From assembly GCF_001512295.1 (NCBI RefSeq), contig NZ_LNUP01000016.1, forward strand, positions 215,045-279,044: 64,000 bases of DNA. The letters are read 5' to 3'. Positions 51,069-59,521 of the stretch are shown here, piece after piece. The notes beneath the pieces are model-generated. The model made no database searches. It saw nothing but the letters and a program-made list of their open reading frames with translations, and was not told the origin of the DNA. The position numbers and the translations under genes are program-made. The DNA is from Pseudomonas sp. EpS/L25. GTDB lineage: Bacteria; Pseudomonadota; Gammaproteobacteria; Pseudomonadales; Pseudomonadaceae. Each line of letters begins with the position of its first letter. Positions within the stretch are counted from its first letter, which is position 1.

Positions 51069-52379
51069 ATGTGGCTCGCCCAGGAAGTGATTCGTCAGAA
51101 GCGCGACGGCCGGGAACTGTCTGCAGCGGACCTGCAGCGCTTCGTTCGCGGTATCGCCGACGACAGCCTCAGCGAGGGCCAGATCGCTGCCTTCGCCATG
51201 GCCACCCTGCTGCGCGGCATGACCGCCGCCGAACGCACCGCCCTGACCCTGGCCATGCGCGACAGCGGCCAAGTGCTGCACTGGGACCTGCCGGGCCCGG
51301 TGGTGGACAAGCATTCCACCGGCGGCGTGGGCGATCTCACCAGCCTGGTGCTGGCGCCCCTGCTCGCCGCCTGCGGCTGCCATGTACCCATGATCTCCGG
51401 GCGCGGCCTGGGCCACACCGGCGGCACCCTGGACAAGCTGGAGAGCATTCCGGGCTATCTCATCCGCCCGGGGCTGGCGCGCTTTCGCCAGGTGGTGGCC
51501 GAGGTGGGCTGCGCCATCGTCGGCCCCAATGCCGATCTGGCGCCGGCCGATCGCCGGCTCTATGCCATCCGCGACGTCACGGCCACCGTGGAATCCGTCG
51601 ACCTGATCACCGCCTCCATCCTGGCGAAGAAACTCGCTGCCGGCTTGGACGTGCTGGTCATGGACGTCAAGACCGGCGGCGGTGCCTTCATGGCCGAGGC
51701 GGAGGCGGCGCAACGCCTGGCCGATAGCATCGTCCAGGTCGCCGAGGCGGCGGGCGTGCGCACTCGCGCCCTGGTCACCGACATGGACCAGCCCCTGGCA
51801 CGCAGTGCCGGCAATGCCCTGGAAGTGGAGGAGGCCATCGCCCTGCTGGCCGGGGAGGTGCGCAGCGAACGACTCTGGCAGGTGATTCAGGCCCTGGCCG
51901 AGGAGACGCTGCAACTGGCCGGACTGGCAAGGGATGCCGCCACCGCCGAGCGCCTGGTGCTGGAGGCCTGGCAGAGCGGCGCCGCCCTGGCGCGTTTCGC
52001 CGCGATGAACCTGGCCCTGGGCGGCCCGTCCGACTTGACCGAGCGGCCCTGGCAGCATCTGCCCCGGGCTCAAGAGGTACGCGCCGTCCATCCGGCACGC
52101 CCGGGCTGGGTGCAGCAGGTCGATACCCGCGCCCTTGGCTTGCTGGTCGTCGAGCTGGGTGGCGGGCGGCAACGTCCGGAAGATGAAGTAGATCCCGCGG
52201 TGGGCCTGGCCGGCCTGGCGCTGCCAGGTGAGCGGGTGGACGAAAATCGGCCCCTGGGCCTGATTCATGCCCGTGACGCTGACAGTGCAGCGCGAGCTGC
52301 CCGGCAGTTGCAGGCGGCCTATGTCTTGGGGGAAGAGCGACCGGCTGATCCGGTGCCGGCCTTGCTGGATCGGCGCTAG
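51069..52379 (+). CDS. deoA: Thymidine phosphorylase
   Basis: The 436-residue phosphorylase has DKHSTGGVGDLTSLVLAPL (about 80; phosphate-binding), MISGRGLGHTGGTLDKLES (signature, about 115) and VMDVKTGGGAFMAEAEAAQ. It converts thymidine and deoxyuridine to the base and deoxyribose-1-phosphate. It is the last gene of the salvage operon; deoC and deoB are not nearby. Its end faces the PrrF sRNA gene, whose terminator hairpin is 23 bp downstream. Confidence 0.95.
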   Translation: MWLAQEVIRQKRDGRELSAADLQRFVRGIADDSLSEGQIAAFAMATLLRGMTAAERTALTLAMRDSGQVLHWDLPGPVVDKHSTGGVGDLTSLVLAPLLAACGCHVPMISGRGLGHTGGTLDKLESIPGYLIRPGLARFRQVVAEVGCAIVGPNADLAPADRRLYAIRDVTATVESVDLITASILAKKLAAGLDVLVMDVKTGGGAFMAEAEAAQRLADSIVQVAEAAGVRTRALVTDMDQPLARSAGNALEVEEAIALLAGEVRSERLWQVIQALAEETLQLAGLARDAATAERLVLEAWQSGAALARFAAMNLALGGPSDLTERPWQHLPRAQEVRAVHPARPGWVQQVDTRALGLLVVELGGGRQRPEDEVDPAVGLAGLALPGERVDENRPLGLIHARDADSAARAARQLQAAYVLGEERPADPVPALLDRR

Positions 52380-52394
52380 CGCCAAATTTCAGGC

Positions 52395-52506
52395 AAAAAA
52401 AAGACCCGGCAGAGCCGGGTCCAAAACCGTGATTAGCCTGATGAGGAGATAACCCGAAAGACCAACTGCTGGACCTTCAGTTATCGACCGGTCTCGCGAC
52501 CGGCTG
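52395..52506 (-). ncRNA. prrF: PrrF iron-responsive small RNA
   Basis: The minus strand carries the PrrF core CTCCTCATCAGGCTAATCAC (52427-52446), a 5' stem (CCGGTCGCGAGACCGG) and a terminator GACCCGGC-TCT-GCCGGGTC with U8 (52395-52421). The length is about 112 nt. A sigma70 promoter with an overlapping Fur box lies just upstream. PrrF RNAs are made in low iron and repress iron-containing, non-essential proteins with Hfq. P. aeruginosa has two tandem copies; only one is seen here. Confidence 0.92.
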
Positions 52507-52511
52507 AGTTG

Positions 52512-52540
52512 AATAATAACAATTCTCATTCCATCGTCAA
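52512..52540 (-). promoter_or_regulatory. PrrF promoter with Fur box
   Basis: On the minus strand: -35 TTGACG (52535-52540), a 16-bp spacer, and -10 TATTAT (52513-52518). AATGAGAATTGTTATTATT (52512-52530) overlaps the -10 and fits a Fur box. Iron-loaded Fur would block transcription. Confidence 0.85.
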
Positions 52541-52559
52541 GCGTATTCGAGAATATTTC

Positions 52560-53372
52560 TTAATTACTTTCGGCGGGTCGCTCCGGGATGCCCCGCAGGC
52601 GGGTCACTTCCTTGTTCAGCGAGTCGATATGGCGTGCCATGTTCTCGATCAGGCTGTGGGCGATACGTGGGGTGGTCTCCATCAGCGAGACGAACTGATC
52701 CTGCGGGATCACCAGCACCGTACAGGCGGTCCTGGCGATCACGCTGGCGGTACGCGGCGTATGGGTGAAGACCGCCAGGGCGCCGACGATCTCGTCCTGG
52801 CACACCTCGCCCACCTTGCAGCCATCGACCCAGGCCTCGGCGTGGCCTTCGGTGATGACGAAGACGTGCTCGGCGGTATCGCCCTGGCGGATGATCTCGT
52901 CGCCGGCCGCATAGCGACGGAAGCCCGTCGCCGGTTGGGTCACCGGTGGCTTGAGGCGGATCAGCGCCTGGGCGAGCAGCGCCTGTTGGCCCAGCAGATA
53001 GCGCAGCAGGGCATCGCGTTGGGCTGGGGTGGCGGTCGCCGCGGCCAGGAAGGCTTCGCGACCATAGGGCTGGATCAGCACCTCGGCTTCGCTCTCGTAA
53101 TCGAGGCGCGGCAGGTCGAGCGTCCGGCCCAGGCCGATCAGGTCGCCCTCGTCGAGCTGGAACAGCGCCCGCTGATCCAGCACCACCCGCAAGGGGCCCT
53201 GCTGGATCAGGTAGACCTCGTCGTCACGCATCCAGTCCTGCGACAGCGCTGCCGGACTCAACGTCAAAGGCGGCCGGCTCGGCGTCACGCCACTGAGCAG
53301 TTGCGCGGGAATGGCCTGCAGCGACTGGCGCAACTGATCGACATAGGGAGGCTGATCGCCGATGAGGTACAT
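52560..53372 (-). CDS. Cyclic-nucleotide-binding-domain protein
   Basis: The 270-residue protein has a degenerate N-terminal cNMP-like beta-roll (about 40-115) and a clearer C-terminal cNMP domain (about 150-255: RYAAGDEIIRQGDTAEHVFV, DEIVGALAVFTHTPRTASVI). There is no DNA-binding HTH and no transmembrane part, so it is a ligand- or protein-binding regulator rather than a CRP-type activator. Its neighbour is the APH/P-loop kinase on the same strand, 130 bp upstream. The ligand is unknown. Confidence 0.8.
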   Translation of the reverse strand: MYLIGDQPPYVDQLRQSLQAIPAQLLSGVTPSRPPLTLSPAALSQDWMRDDEVYLIQQGPLRVVLDQRALFQLDEGDLIGLGRTLDLPRLDYESEAEVLIQPYGREAFLAAATATPAQRDALLRYLLGQQALLAQALIRLKPPVTQPATGFRRYAAGDEIIRQGDTAEHVFVITEGHAEAWVDGCKVGEVCQDEIVGALAVFTHTPRTASVIARTACTVLVIPQDQFVSLMETTPRIAHSLIENMARHIDSLNKEVTRLRGIPERPAESN

Positions 53373-53468
53373 GGTGCCAATTCCTTCTTGTTACGCAAAG
53401 GTTGTGACGTGGGTCGCACGATAAGCCGCCCGTCGGCCATCGTAAATCCGCAACTCTACGCGCTGTGA

Positions 53469-53484
53469 CAGAACGCTTGTTCTG
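53469..53484. terminator. Short hairpin after the APH/P-loop kinase gene
   Basis: CAGAAC-GCTT-GTTCTG lies about 19 bp after the stop codon of the minus-strand gene. There is no U-tract, so it is only a weak terminator candidate. Confidence 0.3.
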
Positions 53485-53502
53485 CCACCCCAGAGGTTGC
53501 GC

Positions 53503-55050
53503 TCAGGCCTGACTGCGACCCAGGCGACGACTGATCCGAGCCGGCAAGGCCTCCAGCTGCCCGGCCCGACCCAGTTCCACGACCAGGGCGAGATCCTGCT
53601 CGGCAGGCGTCAGCCTGTCCTGCGCCTGGCGCTGCGCCGCGACCACGGCGAGGGTGGCCTCGGACGGATCGGTACCCGCGGCCTGGCGCTCCTGCAGCCA
53701 GCGGGCGATGAGTTCGTCGTCCGCCTGGCAGTCGATGATCAGCAGGGGCGCCGCCTGGGCTTCGGCCAGGGTCTGGGCGGCCTGGCGCTGGTCCTGCTTG
53801 AGGTAGGTGGCGTCGAGTACTAGCGGATAGCCGGCGGCCAGCACCTGGGCGCCGAGTTCGTGCAGGCGGGCGTAGGTGGCCTCGCCGGCCGCGGCGCTGT
53901 AGCGCGTGGCCTCGTCGCTGTCGGCATAGAGCCGCTGGCGCTCGACGTCGGATCTCAGGCGAATGGCGCCGAGCGCCTCCACCAGCGCCAGGGCCACGGT
54001 GCTCTTGCCGATGCCCGACACGCCATGCATCACCGCCACGAACGGCTGGGGCACCCGAGTGTAGCCTTCGGCCAGCGTGGTGTAGCTGCGATAGCCGGCG
54101 AGGATCTCGGCGCGCAGCTCCGCATTCTCGGCCTGGCTGAGGCGGAATAGCGCGATCTTGGCGCGCACCATGGCGCGATAGGCCTTGTAGAAGTCCAGTA
54201 GGGCCAGCCCCTGGTAGTCGCCGGTCGCCTCGAAATAGGCATTGACGAATCTGTTGCTCAGCGCCCCAAGGCCGCGGTCCTCCAGGTCCATGGCCAGGAA
54301 GCCGGCGTCGCCCAGGGTATCGGTCAGGCGGAAGGGCTCGTTGAATTCGATGCAGTCGAACAGCACCACCTCGCCATCGAGCAGGGTGGCGTTGGCCAGG
54401 TGGATGTCGCCATGGCATTCGCGGATGTAGCCCTCGCGGCACCGCGCCTCGAACAGCGGTAGCAGACGGGCGTAGCTGGCCTCGGCCCAGGCTTCGAGCT
54501 GGTCGAGCTGCTGGAGATCAGCCGCCTCGCTGAGCATGGCGCGGATCTGCTCGAAATTCTGCCGTACCGGCGCCATGGCGGCATCCGGGGTGCACAGCGG
54601 ATGCTCGGTCGCCACCTGGGGGGCTGCCAGGTGGAAGCGGGCGATCTGTGCGGCCAGGGCGTCGATGTGCGCCTCGGTCAGTTCGCCGCGCTGCTGCACT
54701 TCGCTGAGCAGCTGGCTTTGGGGAAATTCCCGCATGCGCAGGGCGTATTCGATCACCGGACCGTCGCCACCCAGTCGGGGGGTGCTCTCGCTGCCGGTGA
54801 TGGCCACCACGTCCTGATAGAGACCCTGCGTCAGGCGCTGGTTGAGCCGTAGCTCCTCGCGGCAGAAATGGCCCCTGGCCTCCAGTTCGGTGAAATCGAG
54901 AAAGCCGAAATTCACCGGCTTCTTGATCTTGTAGGCGACTTCTCCCGTCAGCACGACCCAGGAAATATGGGTTTCGACGACCCGAAACGCCGACGTCGGG
55001 TGGGGATAGAGCGCCGGATTCTGCAGGGCGGAAATCAGTAGTTGGCTCAC
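53503..55050 (-). CDS. Fusion of aminoglycoside phosphotransferase-like kinase and P-loop (AAA/zeta-like) kinase domains
   Basis: The 515-residue protein has an APH-like N-terminal half (about 1-310) with the catalytic loop CHGDIHLANATL (about 218) and LFDCIEFNEPFRLTD (metal Asp). The C-terminal P-loop domain (about 335-500) has Walker A GVSGIGKST and DATYLKQDQRQAAQTLAEA. The phosphate acceptor is unknown. This two-domain family is widespread in proteobacteria. It should not be called an antibiotic-resistance gene from homology alone. It is divergent from mrcB. Confidence 0.85.
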   Translation of the reverse strand: MSQLLISALQNPALYPHPTSAFRVVETHISWVVLTGEVAYKIKKPVNFGFLDFTELEARGHFCREELRLNQRLTQGLYQDVVAITGSESTPRLGGDGPVIEYALRMREFPQSQLLSEVQQRGELTEAHIDALAAQIARFHLAAPQVATEHPLCTPDAAMAPVRQNFEQIRAMLSEAADLQQLDQLEAWAEASYARLLPLFEARCREGYIRECHGDIHLANATLLDGEVVLFDCIEFNEPFRLTDTLGDAGFLAMDLEDRGLGALSNRFVNAYFEATGDYQGLALLDFYKAYRAMVRAKIALFRLSQAENAELRAEILAGYRSYTTLAEGYTRVPQPFVAVMHGVSGIGKSTVALALVEALGAIRLRSDVERQRLYADSDEATRYSAAAGEATYARLHELGAQVLAAGYPLVLDATYLKQDQRQAAQTLAEAQAAPLLIIDCQADDELIARWLQERQAAGTDPSEATLAVVAAQRQAQDRLTPAEQDLALVVELGRAGQLEALPARISRRLGRSQA

Positions 55051-55202
55051 GGGCGATCCTTAATAGAAATGGATGCCGGCATTATCCCTGCCAGGGCTCC
55101 CCACGCAAGCCGCGCGCCCTTCATGGAGGCCATGAACGATAGCTGACGAAGCATCGGTCGACCGGTGCCGAGCGCCGGGCAACCTGCGTATAATCCGCCG
55201 CC

Positions 55203-57545
55203 ATGAAGCGACCCCGATCCTCCCGTTCCCGCAAGCGCAAGACCTTCGACTGGCGCCGTCTCTCTGGCTGGGCAATCAAGCTCGGCCTGGTCGCGCTGGT
55301 TGGCCTGGCCGGCCTGTGCATCTATCTCGATGCCGTGGTCCAGGAAAAATTCTCCGGCAAGCGCTGGACCATCCCGGCCAAGGTCTATGCCCGGCCGCTG
55401 GAATTGTTCAATGGCGTCAAGCTCAGCCGCGACGACTTCCTCACCGAACTCGATGCCCTCGGCTATCGCCGTGAGAAGACCGTGGACGGTCCCGGCAGCG
55501 TCGCCGTGGGCGCCTCCACGGTCGACCTGAATACCCGTGGCTTCCAGTTCTACGAGGGCGTCGAGCCGGCCCGGGCGATCCGCGTGCGCTTCGCCGGCGG
55601 CACCGTGTCTGGCGTCAGTGCCCTGGATGGCAGCAACCTCGCCGTAGCCCGCCTCGAGCCCTTGATGATCGGCGGCATCTACCCCGCGCATAACGAAGAC
55701 CGCATCCTGATCAAGCTGGACCAGGCGCCGCCGCACCTGGTCGATGGCCTGGTGGCGGTGGAGGACCGCGAGTTCTGGCATCACCATGGCGTCTCGCCCA
55801 AGTCCATCGCCCGCGCCGTCTGGGTCAACGCCACCAGCGGCCAGGTCCGCCAGGGCGGCAGCACCCTGACCCAGCAGCTGGTGAAGAACTTCTACCTCAC
55901 CAACGAGCGCAGCATCACCCGCAAGGGCACCGAAGCGCTCATGGCGCTGCTGCTGGAGCTGCACTACAGCAAGCAGGAAATCCTCGAGGCCTACCTCAAC
56001 GAGGTCTTCCTCGGTCAAGACGGCTCCCGCGCCATCCACGGTTTCGGCCTGGCCGCCCAGTACTTCTTCGGCCAGCCTTTCAGTGAACTGAAACTGCACC
56101 AGGTGGCCCTGCTGGTCGGCCTGGTGAAAGGCCCCTCCTACTACAATCCGCGGCGCTATCCCGAGCGGGCGCTGGCGCGCCGCAACCTGGTGCTCGACCT
56201 CATGGCCGAGCAGGGCGTGGTCAGTGCCACCGAAGCCGAGGCCGCCAAGGCCCGGCCGCTGGGCATCACCAAGGCCGGCAGCCTGACCAACAGCTCCTTC
56301 CCGGCATTCGTCGACCTGGTCAAGCGCCAGCTCAAGCAGGATTACCGCGACGAAGACCTCACCGAGGAAGGCCTGCGCATCTTCACCAGCTTCGATCCCA
56401 TCCTGCAGACCAAGGCCGAGGCCGCCATGGCCGAGGCCCTGAAGCGCATCGATGGCCGCAAGGGCGCGGAGAACGTCGAGTCGGCCATGGTGGTGACCAA
56501 CCCGGAAACCGGCGAGGTCCAGGCCCTGCTGGGCGGTCGCGATCCGCGCTTCGCCGGCTACAACCGTGCCCTCGATGCGGTGCGCCAGGTCGGCTCGCTG
56601 ATCAAGCCGGCGGTCTACCTCACCGCCCTTGAGCGTCCCAGCAAGTACACCCTGACCACCCTGATCCAGGACGAACCCTTCTCGGTCAAGGGTGCCGACG
56701 GCCAGGTCTGGCGACCGCAGAACTACGAGCACAAGGCCCACGGCACCATCTTCCTCTACCAGGGGCTGGCGCACTCCTACAACCTGTCCACCGCGCGCCT
56801 GGGTCTCGACCTGGGCGTGCCCGAGGTGCTCAAGACCGTCCAGCGCCTGGGCGTGAGTCGCGCCCTGCCGCCTTACCCGGCGACCCTGCTCGGCGCCGGC
56901 GCCCTGACGCCCATGGAAGTGGCGACCATGTACCAGACACTGGCCAACGGCGGCTTCAACACCCCGTTGCGCAGCATCCGCAGCGTGCTCGACGCCAACG
57001 GCGAGCCGCTCAAGCGCTATCCCTTCCAGATCGAGCAGCGCTTCGATACCGGTGCCATCTACCTGGTGCAGTACGCCATGCAGCGCGTCATGCGCGAGGG
57101 TACCGGGCGCTCGGTCTACAACCAGATTCCCACCAGCGTGAACCTGGCGGGCAAGACCGGTACCACCAACGACTCCCGCGACAGCTGGTTCTCCGGCTTC
57201 AGCCAGGACCTGCTGGCGGTGGTCTGGCTGGGGCGCGACGACAACGGCAAGACGCCCCTGACCGGCGCGACCGGTGCCCTGCAGGTGTGGAGCAACTTCA
57301 TGCGCCGCGCCGATCCGGTCTCGCTGGACATGCCCGTGCCCGACAACGTGGTCCAGGCCTGGGTGGATGCCACTACCGGTCGCGGTACCGACCCCTCGTG
57401 TCCCAATGCCGTGCAGATGCCTTATATTCGCGGCAGTGAGCCGCCGCCGGGGGCCTCCTGTGGTGCGCCGGCCGCACCCGCCGCCGGGCAGGGCGGCAAC
57501 GGCGGCAATCCGGTCATGGATTGGGTCAAGGGTTGGTTGAATTGA
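55203..57545 (+). CDS. mrcB: Penicillin-binding protein 1B (bifunctional glycosyltransferase/transpeptidase)
   Basis: The 780-residue protein has a short basic cytoplasmic tail and a TM helix (about 25-50), then a UB2H region (about 70-150). A GT51 glycosyltransferase (about 165-340) carries VAVEDREFWHHHGVSP and GGSTLTQQLVKNFYLT. The transpeptidase (about 415-720) has the nucleophile SxxK in VGSLIKP, SYN in AHSYNLSTARL and the KTGT box in AGKTGTTNDSRDSWF. It polymerises and cross-links peptidoglycan. The next genes (lipoprotein, YqcC, DUF4124) follow the order seen after mrcB in P. aeruginosa. Confidence 0.97.
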   Translation: MKRPRSSRSRKRKTFDWRRLSGWAIKLGLVALVGLAGLCIYLDAVVQEKFSGKRWTIPAKVYARPLELFNGVKLSRDDFLTELDALGYRREKTVDGPGSVAVGASTVDLNTRGFQFYEGVEPARAIRVRFAGGTVSGVSALDGSNLAVARLEPLMIGGIYPAHNEDRILIKLDQAPPHLVDGLVAVEDREFWHHHGVSPKSIARAVWVNATSGQVRQGGSTLTQQLVKNFYLTNERSITRKGTEALMALLLELHYSKQEILEAYLNEVFLGQDGSRAIHGFGLAAQYFFGQPFSELKLHQVALLVGLVKGPSYYNPRRYPERALARRNLVLDLMAEQGVVSATEAEAAKARPLGITKAGSLTNSSFPAFVDLVKRQLKQDYRDEDLTEEGLRIFTSFDPILQTKAEAAMAEALKRIDGRKGAENVESAMVVTNPETGEVQALLGGRDPRFAGYNRALDAVRQVGSLIKPAVYLTALERPSKYTLTTLIQDEPFSVKGADGQVWRPQNYEHKAHGTIFLYQGLAHSYNLSTARLGLDLGVPEVLKTVQRLGVSRALPPYPATLLGAGALTPMEVATMYQTLANGGFNTPLRSIRSVLDANGEPLKRYPFQIEQRFDTGAIYLVQYAMQRVMREGTGRSVYNQIPTSVNLAGKTGTTNDSRDSWFSGFSQDLLAVVWLGRDDNGKTPLTGATGALQVWSNFMRRADPVSLDMPVPDNVVQAWVDATTGRGTDPSCPNAVQMPYIRGSEPPPGASCGAPAAPAAGQGGNGGNPVMDWVKGWLN

Positions 57546-57556
57546 GAGGTCGCAAG

Positions 57557-58333
57557 GTGACGAAAGCAGTCTGGCCGGTGATGATCGCCGGCGTTCTTCT
57601 CGCCGGTTGCGCCACGCCGCAGCGTGGCGCCATTCCCGTGGTCGACTCCGGTGGCCCTGTCTCCAATGGCGAACTCTATCGCCAGGGCAACAACCGGCCC
57701 ATGCCGGTCCAGCGCCAGGCGCCGGTCGCCGCCGCGCCCAGTGCGCCGGCCGACTCCGGGGTGACTGTCATGGTGCCAAGTGGCAGTTCCGCACCCCTGG
57801 AGACTTACGCCGCACCGGCCGCCTCCGCGCCGCTGATCACCTCGTCCAGTCCCAGCGCGCCTGCCGCCCAGGCACCGGCGCAGCCCAGCTATTCCCAGCC
57901 GGTCTATCCGCCGGCCAACCAGACCGGCTACGGCGCCGCCAGCAGTGCCCCTTCGGGCATTCCGTCCGCAGGCGCCGCCACCAGCGGTGGCCTGGCCGCT
58001 GACGAACAGCTGGACGGCCCGGTCCTGGCGCTGCTGACCACGGCGCAGCAACAGCAGGGCGGCGGAGACCTCAACGGTGCGTCGTCCAGCCTGGAGCGTG
58101 CCCAGCGTATCGCCCCGCGCGAACCCCAGGTGCTCTACCGCCTGGCCCAGGTCCGCCTGGCGCAGAACGATCCCGCCCAGGGTGAGCAGCTGGCCCGCCG
58201 TGCCCTGACCTACGCCAACGGTCGTCCGGCGCTGCAGGCCAGCCTCTGGCAACTCATCGCCCAGGCGCGCGAAGCCCAGGGCGATGCCGCCGGCGCTGCC
58301 CTGGCCCGGCAAAAGGCCCAGGTGGGTACTTGA
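57557..58333 (+). CDS. TPR-containing outer-membrane lipoprotein
   Basis: The 258-residue lipoprotein has a signal peptide and lipobox LLAGC (Cys near residue 18). An Ala/Pro/Ser-rich disordered stretch (about 40-150) precedes a C-terminal TPR-like helical part (about 160-255: ALLTTAQQQQGGGDLNGASS, EPQVLYRLAQVRLAQNDPAQ). It begins at GTG 57557 after CGCAAG, just 12 bp after mrcB, suggesting a link to peptidoglycan synthesis as a PBP1B-associated factor. That link is inferred. Its stop overlaps the ATG of the YqcC gene. Confidence 0.85.
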   Translation: MTKAVWPVMIAGVLLAGCATPQRGAIPVVDSGGPVSNGELYRQGNNRPMPVQRQAPVAAAPSAPADSGVTVMVPSGSSAPLETYAAPAASAPLITSSSPSAPAAQAPAQPSYSQPVYPPANQTGYGAASSAPSGIPSAGAATSGGLAADEQLDGPVLALLTTAQQQQGGGDLNGASSSLERAQRIAPREPQVLYRLAQVRLAQNDPAQGEQLARRALTYANGRPALQASLWQLIAQAREAQGDAAGAALARQKAQVGT

Positions 58334-58659
58334 TGGACGAGCGCCTACCCGCTTTAGCCGATCAGCTGCTGCAGATCGAACGCGAACTTCGCCTGCTCGG
58401 CTGGTGGTCGGCGCTATCCCCCAGTGTCGAGGCCCTGGCCAGCCAGGAGCCCTTCTGCGTCGACACCCTGAGCTTCGCCCAGTGGCTCCAGTGGATTTTC
58501 CTGCCGCGGATGAAGCTGATCATCGAAAGCGATGGTGCTCTGCCGGTACGCTCGGGTATCCGGCCGATGGCCGAGGTCGTCTACCAGGGCGACCTCGATC
58601 CCGTGCTGCCCCTGCTGGCCTCCCTGGCCGAATTCGATCGGCTCATCGAAAGCGCCTGA
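58333..58659 (+). CDS. YqcC family protein
   Basis: The 108-residue protein starts MDERLPALADQLLQIERELR and has LGWWSALSPSVEALASQEPF and TLSFAQWLQWIFLPRMKLII, the compact all-helical YqcC family pattern. The function is unknown. ATG at 58333 overlaps the lipoprotein stop (TGATG); a TTG at 58330 is also possible. It converges with the DUF4124 gene with one base between stops. Confidence 0.85.
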   Translation: MDERLPALADQLLQIERELRLLGWWSALSPSVEALASQEPFCVDTLSFAQWLQWIFLPRMKLIIESDGALPVRSGIRPMAEVVYQGDLDPVLPLLASLAEFDRLIESA

Positions 58660-58660
58660 G

Positions 58661-59125
58661 TCACTTGCCGCAATTCTGCTCGATGGACAGCTGGATCTCC
58701 GCGGCCCGCTGCTCGCGCTCTTCCTCGGTCAGGCGGCGGGTCTCGCCCCGGCCCGACTGCACCAGGACGCGGGGATTGTTACGCAGCTGCGCCAGATTCT
58801 GGCGTGACTGGTCGCAGTACGCCTGAACCTTGGCCTGGTCCTCGCGCACCTGCGCCTTCACCTTGCGCTCGAGTTCCTGCTGCTGGGCGTCGTTGGAGAC
58901 CGACGGCTGCTGGACGCCGTTGGGCAGCTTGTAGGTGGGCGCGCTGCCACTGCCGTTGATCTGTGGTGCCACCTTCACGTCCACCTCATTGGCCTTCTGG
59001 CCCTCGGGCGGCTGAGCACTGAAGTGGGTAACGCCCTTGTCGTCGGTCCACTTGTAGACCTGGGCGGCCTGGGCGGACAGGCTGCAGACGAAGGCCAGGG
59101 CGGGAAGCCAGAAGATCGAGCGCAT
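58661..59125 (-). CDS. DUF4124 domain-containing secreted protein
   Basis: The 154-residue precursor has a signal peptide (MRSIFWLPALAFVCSLSAQA) and a DUF4124 segment (AQVYKWTDDKGVTHFSAQPP, about 20-40). A coiled, charged C-terminal half follows (QQQELERKVKAQVREDQAKV) and the protein ends in EQNCGK. DUF4124 proteins are periplasmic and of unknown role. ATG at 59125 with AGGA upstream. Confidence 0.85.
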   Translation of the reverse strand: MRSIFWLPALAFVCSLSAQAAQVYKWTDDKGVTHFSAQPPEGQKANEVDVKVAPQINGSGSAPTYKLPNGVQQPSVSNDAQQQELERKVKAQVREDQAKVQAYCDQSRQNLAQLRNNPRVLVQSGRGETRRLTEEEREQRAAEIQLSIEQNCGK

Positions 59126-59521
59126 GGGAATCCTATGGGCGGAAGGGCAAGGCTTCACTATAAGAGTTGGCGCCGACCATTTCACCAGGGCCGACCACCG
59201 GCGGCCGATTGTGTGCAACCACACCTTTCGGCTTGACTTGCGCCGGTCGAATGCGAACAATCCAAAGTTCGCTGTAGCGAATCGGCCCAAAGCTGACTCC
59301 TCGGCAGACCATGAGGTGCCTACCCGCGCCGCCACAGTCAAATACCCTGCACCGCGTTACCTCGCGTCGGGTGGAAGCTCCAGCATTCATCGGAATCTTC
59401 CAACAAGGCTTTCTAGGCAGCTGAATCGTCGGTGATCACCGTCGCCCGTGCTCTGCCTTGCAGTCAACCGAACCTTGAACGTCCCAGATGGGCGTTCGCC
59501 ACGCGTGGAATGAGGTGATAC
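59126..59521. promoter_or_regulatory. ilvIHC promoter and long 5' leader
   Basis: A probable sigma70 promoter is TTGACT (59233-59238), 17 bp, AACAAT (59256-59261), which implies a leader of about 250 nt. A perfect palindrome CGGTGATCACCG sits at 59430-59441 and could be an operator. I looked for a leader peptide rich in Leu/Ile/Val codons and found none convincing. Confidence 0.5.
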
